NCBI GenBank assembly: GCA_022579005.1
Contig: MU401517.1
Location: 1 to 64,000 of the forward strand
DNA length: 64,000 nt
Source of the DNA: Poronia punctata
Taxonomy: Eukaryota > Ascomycota > Sordariomycetes > Xylariales > Xylariaceae
Reading direction: 5' to 3'
In this document: positions 58,515 to 64,000 of the stretch, in pieces
How positions within the stretch are numbered: position 1 is the stretch's first letter
How the letters are laid out: the number at the start of each line of letters is the position of its first letter
Position numbers and translations under genes: made by a program
The notes under the pieces: model-generated
Told to the model about the DNA's origin: nothing
Databases searched by the model: none
The model's input: the letters and a program-made list of their open reading frames with translations, nothing else

Positions 58515-60302
58515 ATGTCATCTGCCGAAAGAGTCATCCCCAGGGTTCGCGCCGAGCTATGCGACGATCTTGTCCGTGACCGAGTCTTAGCCTGGGGCCC
58601 GGCGGAAAAGAGCCGAGGTTCCGGATTTATTCATTCGTGGACCGATACCGTTTGCAAAGACATCGGCTCCACTAGGCACTACATCAGCTGTCTCGGAGAG
58701 TCTGATGGCCGACAATGCCTGGGGCGTTGGAGTCGGAGGGACCGCGAGCTTTTGTCCCCCGGGCTCCATTGCATATTCGGTAGTCACGTCCTGTTCGATG
58801 GCAACAAAATCTCCGAGACACCCTCTGCCGAGAACAGCAGAAGTCTGAAACGGCTACGGCATTTGTGGGCGGAGCATGTTCTTCACTCGTCGCACAACGG
58901 TAGTAGTCTAGGCCGGGCAGCAAACCAGCCCGACAGTGGCTCACTCGTCACCCAAGATGAGCTCGACATGATGCGGGCATTTCTACAAAAGGCCATTGCC
59001 AAGAGTGCAGCGATCGATGAGGCGAAGAAGCTCGACGACGGCCAGTCTCACAAGGCCCTCGGCAAGGGTGCAGCCGGCCGCGAGGGCGTGACCGAGGCCG
59101 GCATCGTCTGGAAACGAGACACGGGCGACTCGGTTCTTGGAAACGGCCAAGACCGGTGCTACGAGGAACCGGGAGGATACTTCCAGAGCGGCGACCTCGA
59201 AGTCTGGGTGACCTGGCACGGCTGGTCGAGCCTGGCCATCCGGGATGGACGCTGGCGGCCCGGCTTCCACTTTGAGATCCTTCTCGGTCTCTTCACCACC
59301 GTGATCGACTACGGCACCAACCGCAAGCTCTGGCGTGCCCGCGACAAGCCATGGATCATCGCAGCCGAGTGGATATGGTGCGACACCCCCAACGACGTGC
59401 ATGCCCTCTTCACCGAAGGCGTCGTCAAGGACCTGCGCGAGATTTTCCGCCGTGAGGTCGGGCGCGTGCAAAACGTGACCCCCTTGACGTATCAAGTCGA
59501 CAAGGGCGAGAATCGCGAAGCCCAATACCCTCTGCTCCTAGATAGGGGCGGAGAGTATATTGCCAGACACCTGGTCGGCCAGCCCCTGACGTCGGACCGC
59601 GGCTATATTCTGGCCTGGATTCTGTGCGTGCCCAATGACATCCAGGATTACGAGCGAGATGTCCTGGGAGGGGAGACCAACAACCTGGTCAGGGGTCTCA
59701 CCAGCACGCAGCAGGTCGTCGATTCTTCCTACGTGCTCCTCCTGATTGCCGAGGGGGCCTACGCCCACAAAGACTACGACCTCGTGGATGCCATCTTGGG
59801 CGTCTCGGCCTACTTTCTCTTGACGTGGCGCTACAACTCGTCCAAGCAGTTCAAGCTCTACGAGGCCATCAGCATACGAGACCGCCAGTTCGAGCGTCCG
59901 CCGGAGACGGCCGGCTTGGTTGATCTGGTGCAGGAGCACTACCCAACGTCCGGCCGCGTGGACGACACCCGCACGTACGGGCATCTCTACGACAGCGTCG
60001 CCGCGACGATCAAGAAGTCGTACGCCGTGTGCACCTGCGACACGAAGCCCCGCGGGCACGACACCTGGGCGATGCTCGGGCAGGCGTTGGACGAGGGCGA
60101 TAACGAGGCCCTGGAGGAGCAGATGCACATTGAGTTCTCCTACCTCAGCATTGGGGCGAGCCATGGCGATATTCGCTGCGAGTGCGGTTTGGATCTCGCG
60201 TCTTACGAGGGGTTCACTCGTTTCTTCCATCCTGATACGGGCCTGGTGTCTCGGATACACTACAAGACAAGTACATTTGATGGAAACTCTCTGGCAGAAT
60301 AA
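58515..60302 (+). CDS. Uncharacterised protein, possible non-canonical class I terpene cyclase
   Basis: A single-exon frame; the first ATG is at 58515, giving 595 aa. Codon use is strongly GC3 in the second half (from ~59000), like neighbouring real genes. No signal peptide. The N-terminal ~200 residues are hydrophilic. The second half is helix-like: WVTWHGWSSLAIRDG, FHFEILLGLFTTVIDYG, EWIWCDTPNDVHALF, then CVPNDIQDYERDVLGGETN with N374-D375...D382, which resembles the NSE/DTE metal-binding helix (N-D-x-x-S-x-x-x-E) of class I terpene synthases with Asp replacing the Ser. A Cys pair region (CTCDTK, CECGL) lies near the C-terminus. I do not recognise the family with certainty. Fungal humulene-synthase-like enzymes of the AsR6/EupfF type, which lack normal terpene-synthase similarity, are a candidate comparison. 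The divergent P450 supports a biosynthetic role. Gene call is strong, function weak. Confidence 0.8.
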   Translation: MSSAERVIPRVRAELCDDLVRDRVLAWGPAEKSRGSGFIHSWTDTVCKDIGSTRHYISCLGESDGRQCLGRWSRRDRELLSPGLHCIFGSHVLFDGNKISETPSAENSRSLKRLRHLWAEHVLHSSHNGSSLGRAANQPDSGSLVTQDELDMMRAFLQKAIAKSAAIDEAKKLDDGQSHKALGKGAAGREGVTEAGIVWKRDTGDSVLGNGQDRCYEEPGGYFQSGDLEVWVTWHGWSSLAIRDGRWRPGFHFEILLGLFTTVIDYGTNRKLWRARDKPWIIAAEWIWCDTPNDVHALFTEGVVKDLREIFRREVGRVQNVTPLTYQVDKGENREAQYPLLLDRGGEYIARHLVGQPLTSDRGYILAWILCVPNDIQDYERDVLGGETNNLVRGLTSTQQVVDSSYVLLLIAEGAYAHKDYDLVDAILGVSAYFLLTWRYNSSKQFKLYEAISIRDRQFERPPETAGLVDLVQEHYPTSGRVDDTRTYGHLYDSVAATIKKSYAVCTCDTKPRGHDTWAMLGQALDEGDNEALEEQMHIEFSYLSIGASHGDIRCECGLDLASYEGFTRFFHPDTGLVSRIHYKTSTFDGNSLAE

Positions 60303-60544
60303 GTGAGTACTGTATCTATCTAGTGGTCTGTCTGTGGGGAGGCCCATGTAATGTGGATTCAACATCCCGAGATGATGGTTTCTTTTACCATGAAACCAGT
60401 ATGTCACGGTTCCGGTCTCGGTGCCTACGTGTGCAGACCAAGTCTATGCCGATACGCCTATATAAGTAGATACAGGGGACCTCTGCTTCTTAGAGAAACC
60501 TTCCCTCTTTATGAAATAACAATAAGTCTTTACGGACCCCCCGG

Positions 60545-60610
60545 CAGTGTAGACTGTGACAGCTTTGCACAACTCGACAGTGTAGACTGTGACAGCTTTG
60601 CACAACTCGA
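60545..60610. repeat. Perfect 33-bp tandem duplication
   Basis: Two identical 33-bp units (60545-60577 and 60578-60610), starting CAGTGTAGACTGTGACAGCT, followed by the first 3 bp of a third. The absence of any difference implies a recent event. Confidence 0.95.
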
Positions 60611-60872
60611 CAGAGTCGTCCCTCTGAATCGGAACGTTCCAGGAGACTAAAAACTGCCTTTGGCTAGGGATAAGGCTTCCACATACTTATATGAGATAAG
60701 ATGGGGAGTCGACTGTTCGTCACTGTTGTCTGCTCAGAAAACACTTGGCTTGGCAGAGCAAAGCAGTACAAAATAATGCAGAAAAGAGGCCCAAACAGAA
60801 GGGATAATTGAAAGAAGTCTGTTTTTTGAGCGCGATTATTTAGGCTACGGTATACGTAAGTTACTCGTCAAA

Positions 60873-61262
60873 GTCAAGAACATGTTGGCTTCCTATGCTT
60901 TTTGGCGTAGTACCTTTGGCGTCCTTTGTTATTAGTAAGGTGCAAGCTGAATTGCAAGATGACGTGTAGGTTAATGTTGTAATACGCTGCTTTCTTTTTT
61001 TAGAAGGGAGGGCGCTTGTTTTAGGTGCTAAATGCGTCAGTTTGCCTTTATATAGTACACGTTACACATTGAAGGTCAACAAGCTGAAGTGCAAGATGAT
61101 GTGTAGGTTAATGCATTGATACGCTGCTTTCTTGCTTTGGAAAGGAGGGCGCTTGTTTCAGGAGCCAAATGCGTTTGCCCCTATATAGTACACGTTACAC
61201 ATCGAGGTCAACAACCTACTGGCTTCCCATACCTTTTTGGCGTAGTTCTCTTGACGTCGGCA
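60873..61262 (+). repeat. Composite A-B-B-A diverged duplication
   Basis: Unit B (~132-137 bp) is in tandem at 60943-61079 and 61080-61211, each holding CAAGATGA(C/T)GTGTAGGTTA, GGAGGGCGCTTGTTT and TATAGTACACGTTACACAT. Unit A (~54 bp, GGCTTCC(T/C)AT then TTTTTGGCGTAGT) precedes B at 60873 and follows it at 61207. Copies differ by scattered substitutions and small indels. Origin unknown; no mobile-element ends were seen. Confidence 0.85.
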
Positions 61263-61365
61263 TTTACGCCTTATCACTAACGTACCTACCAGTAGAGATA
61301 TTCGAGAGTAGCATCTACCGTAGGTAAGTGGCGATAATGGAAGTGGTGTCAGATGAGTGATTATC

Positions 61366-61375
61366 TATATAAATA
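61366..61375 (+). promoter_or_regulatory. TATA box of small secreted protein gene
   Basis: TATATAAATA about 155 bp upstream of the ATG at 61531. Confidence 0.45.
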
Positions 61376-61530
61376 TCCCAGACGGCTCTTCAAGAATCAC
61401 CCTTTAGAAATCAACAAAGACCATCAAGCCACGAACATAACAAGAACCCCATTCTCATACCTAAATCCAGATACTCAGCTCCCCCCCTTTCCCCAGCTTA
61501 CCCGACATATCCAACTAGCTCTAGCCCAAG

Positions 61531-62567
61531 ATGCGGTCCCAAACCTTTTTGCTTCTCGAAGTTGCGGTTGTCTGCGCTTCTGCGTCCGCTATCCCCGCAT
61601 CCGCACCCGCGCAACTTACCCGAAGGGATCCCCGGGATTGGCTATCTCCCGATGGCGGAAACCTCAATATTATCTGTAAGCTTAGACACTCACTTACTCC
61701 CTCACTCTCTCTCGTCTACTTGGATGATAAAAACGAGAATATTGAATCCCGGTCAACTGACTGACTGACTTGATCAGTTTCGGACGACACCATCAGACTC
61801 GGCACCGTGACGATCGATAGCATCATGGACAAGTTGCAGTTCCAAGCATACCATGACGAAGGCCTGTGCGATACAGGCGACATCGAACTCGAGGGCGAGC
61901 TGATCTCGGGCGGTCTCGGCGGGGAAGCCGAAGGCGTCACCATCACCGTACACCCGTCTGGCGGGTACCCGGTAAATGGGCGCGCAACGCGCTCCTGGAT
62001 GCGCTGAGGATTGCAATCCGTACACCAGATCGCCAAGTGCGAGGACGTCCACACCACGCCAACATGCCCAAACCCTATGGTGTATTGTCCCAGTACGTTT
62101 GGACCTTTTGACTGATTACCTATATTCGTGGATTATCTACCTACCTTAGTTACCGACTATCGGTACCTAGCTAGTGATAAAAATAGATTTTACTAACACG
62201 ACAAAAACTAGTGGAACCGTTTACCGTCAATGAGTGCGTCGTCCCCCGATACTGGGGCATCGCCCTCCACGGTAGCGACTCGAATGCCCCGCCGTCCAAT
62301 ATCCAGGCCGACATGACGTTTAAGATTGAAGACAGCGGTCTTTGCGAGACATTTGCGACGGTTGGAAGCGCCTTTGCTGGTAAGTCTCGTCAATAACAAG
62401 ATATCTAATCTACCTTTTTTTACCAAGGGAGGGGGAGTGGTTACCTAATTGCCGACCTTGGTTTGATTATGCTAACCAAGTTGCACCATCTATCTCTAGG
62501 AGCGATCAATGGTGGATTTGGCGGCGTCTTCACTCTTGGTGGGTTGCTTTGTCAGATTCTTGATTAG
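61531..62567 (+). CDS. Small secreted cysteine-containing protein (effector candidate)
   Basis: Five exons (61531..61675, 61778..61971, 62029..62092, 62212..62379, 62500..62567) give 212 aa. Introns are 102, 57, 119 and 120 bp; donors GTAAGC, GTAAAT, GTACGT and GTAAGT, with branch CTAAC in the third and fourth. The signal peptide is about residues 1-20 (FLLLEVAVVCASASA), then a pro-like stretch with Arg-Arg. The mature part has seven Cys, in contexts GLCDT, AKCED, PTCPN, VYCPM, NECVV, GLCET and LLCQI, and ends in a Gly-rich hydrophobic segment AFAGAINGGFGGVFTLGG. The 57-bp intron is the weakest join: it is needed to pass an in-frame TGA at 62005. No known domain. Secretion, size and cysteines fit a candidate effector or other secreted interaction protein, but this is inference. 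Confidence 0.75.
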
Positions 62568-63583
62568 TCATCCTAGTAAAGACTGGCGGCCGTATTTTCT
62601 GCTCAAGGGATTGTATAACTATTAGGCTTATTGACGAGTATATTGGAAAGGGTTGTGCTCTGTATAAACCTGGAGAAATATTAGCAACCAAAACTGTCTC
62701 TTATTATCACTCTTTGTATGTCAGTCAGTAGGTTCTCCCAAGTCATTGGTAAAGTGCTAGTGGCTTGCTTAAAGCTGTGTTTGGTTCCTCGTACAAATAC
62801 TCGCGGCCTCCTGGCCTGCTTGGCCATGACCTTTCCAGTCATGTCTAGGTTAGTTTTTCGGCCTTTGTGGCTAATGCAAAGAATGTAATGTGTCTACTAG
62901 GTATACCAATTATACCTAGGCTAGTCAAAGTTTGTAGATGTCTTGCGAAATAGGTAGCCACAACATGCTCAGAACGCCAAGCAAAGAACTCACAGGAAAA
63001 TATCCATGTCTTGGCACAACTTCTGCTAGGCACCTAAATTATCCAATTAGGAAATCAATCTCTGAACTAATAAGATCTCAGGAAATGCGGCTCATGCGCC
63101 CTACAGAAGTTGTCTAGCAAAGCATGCGGCTAGTGACCTACTAGTATAGATAGGTGCTAGTGCGGCAGCAGATATTCACATCGTCCACCTCATTGACAGG
63201 GGTGACAGGTAGGCACCTAGGTTGCCGATATCCGACTAATACGTCATACTATTTTTCACATTCTTTTTCTTCGCACAATAATTCGACCGCTACCATGAGC
63301 ATAACAACTTGAAGACGCTGCAAGTTCATTTTGGAAGGTTTAATGATCACGATCCGCCTTGGTTAGCGTTGTCCACAACACCAACAAATCAGACCGTGAT
63401 GAAAGAATTGCAAACTGGCCGTGGTTCATATGTTGAAGCGGCAAGTTGCCTTTATTAGTCATACCTCAGCTATCAACCTAACTAGACATCCTACACGGTA
63501 CCTATTAGGCCATCCACAAACAACAACGCAAGAAGAGTATCATTCCAATCACTACCATCCATTTCTCGCTTTTGAATCTTTCC
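62568..63583. other. Intergenic, 1.0 kb
   Basis: Spacer between two convergent genes, with ACCTAGG sites near 62910 and 63216. I see no gene, RNA or repeat element in it. Confidence 0.6.
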
Positions 63584-64000
63584 TCAGTACCGTCCCTGGT
63601 GTTCCGCTTGGTGTTCCATAACAGCAGCGTCTCGTTCCACCTTGTTTTGATTGTGATGTTGCTTATAGCGATCGCGCACTTCATGGAAAGCGGCCGTGAT
63701 TGCGTGGAGGATACTATTCGTCGGCTTGATTAGCATAGAACCTAAACAGAACAAACAAACACATAAAGTAACCTTGTGACTCACGTGCTGATGATGGCTA
63801 GAATAAAGGTTCCCCATGGTAGATCGCAACTCCTGTCGTCCGCATTTGTCATTTCACCCGTCAGATTATTGTTGTTGGTTGCATCTTTATTCTTGTAGCA
63901 ATGCTTGGGCCCAGCCAAGCCTCCATCTGGAGATGTCAAGACTGCAACTGCGATGAAAGCGCCGACGAAGAGAATGTCGAGCAAGACCCAAAGCCAACGA
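63584..64000 (-). CDS. MARVEL-domain-like membrane protein, 3' part (gene runs off the window)
   Basis: Two exons are visible, complement(63584..63713, 63785..64000); the 5' part lies beyond the right edge. The 71-bp intron has donor GTGAGT, branch TGCTAATC and acceptor AATAG; this acceptor, not the nearer TTTAG, keeps the frame. The protein reads RWLWVLLDILFVGAFIAVAVLT (membrane helix), an extracellular loop with two Cys (KHCYK and DRSCDLPWG), then TFILAIIST-ILHAITAAFHEVRD (last helix) and a hydrophilic, His/Gln-rich tail of ~30 aa. This is the layout of the second half of fungal four-helix MARVEL-type proteins, which associate with membrane microdomains. Family call moderate because only half is visible. 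Confidence 0.7.

Larger units (their letters stand above)
60303..61530. other. Intergenic with local duplications
   Basis: Spacer of 1.23 kb containing a perfect 33-bp tandem duplication and a diverged composite duplication (listed separately). The frame at 60351-60650 merely reads through the 33-bp repeat. No gene called. Confidence 0.65.

Noticed and set aside
59538..60407. 289-aa minus-strand frame
   Set aside because: Shadow of the 595-aa gene; no domain, and the plus frame has the better start, TATA box and composition.
61353..61679. 108-aa plus frame starting upstream of the secreted-protein ATG
   Set aside because: Different frame from the signal-peptide exon, and it begins at the TATA region.
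63714..63742. Nearer acceptor TTTAG for the MARVEL-like gene
   Set aside because: It shifts frame and ends after a few residues; the AATAG acceptor behind a TGCTAATC branch keeps the membrane helix and tail in frame.

Overview
This window looks like nuclear DNA of a filamentous ascomycete (Pezizomycotina; a Sordariomycete is my best guess, not proven). The genes have short introns (40-120 bp) with GTAAGT-like donors and CTAAC/CTAAT branch sites, the protein families are typical of such fungi, and the chromosome is split into gene-bearing, GC-balanced DNA and very AT-rich blocks. The AT blocks look like transposon graveyards mutated by RIP (repeat-induced point mutation): repeat copies differ almost only by C/T and G/A transitions, TpA is everywhere, and no long ORF survives.

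Layout. 1-8.94 kb: AT block with one dispersed repeat pair. 8.99-9.84 kb: an element with ~150-bp terminal inverted repeats (TIRs). 9.85-11.84 kb: a 2-kb gene island holding one intact SAM-methyltransferase gene. 11.84-28.43 kb: AT block bounded by a 289-bp direct-repeat (LTR) pair, with a complete 7.1-kb LTR retrotransposon (296-bp LTRs, 5-bp TSD TTACC) nested inside. 28.7-40.2 kb: six genes (rhodopsin-domain membrane protein, MFS anion:cation symporter, small secreted cupin, amidoligase-like protein, mitochondrial NADH-cytochrome b5 reductase, with long intergenic stretches). 41.69-52.18 kb: a third AT block that reads as a single ~10.5-kb TIR transposon with a 6-bp TSD, subterminal minisatellites in inverted orientation, and a 442-bp MITE-like element sitting inside its left TIR. 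53.3-64 kb: GH18 chitinase, a CYP65-like P450, a divergently transcribed 595-aa protein of unknown family with a class I terpene-synthase-like motif, a cysteine-containing small secreted protein and the 3' end of a MARVEL-type membrane protein.

Spliced gene models were built by hand from frame, splice-site and family conservation; all join in frame. The genes are mostly independent. The one plausible functional unit is the divergent P450/595-aa pair at 55.4-60.3 kb, sharing a 1.37-kb promoter region. The most notable unexplained objects are the 10.5-kb TIR element with its RIP-proof subterminal arrays, and that gene pair.
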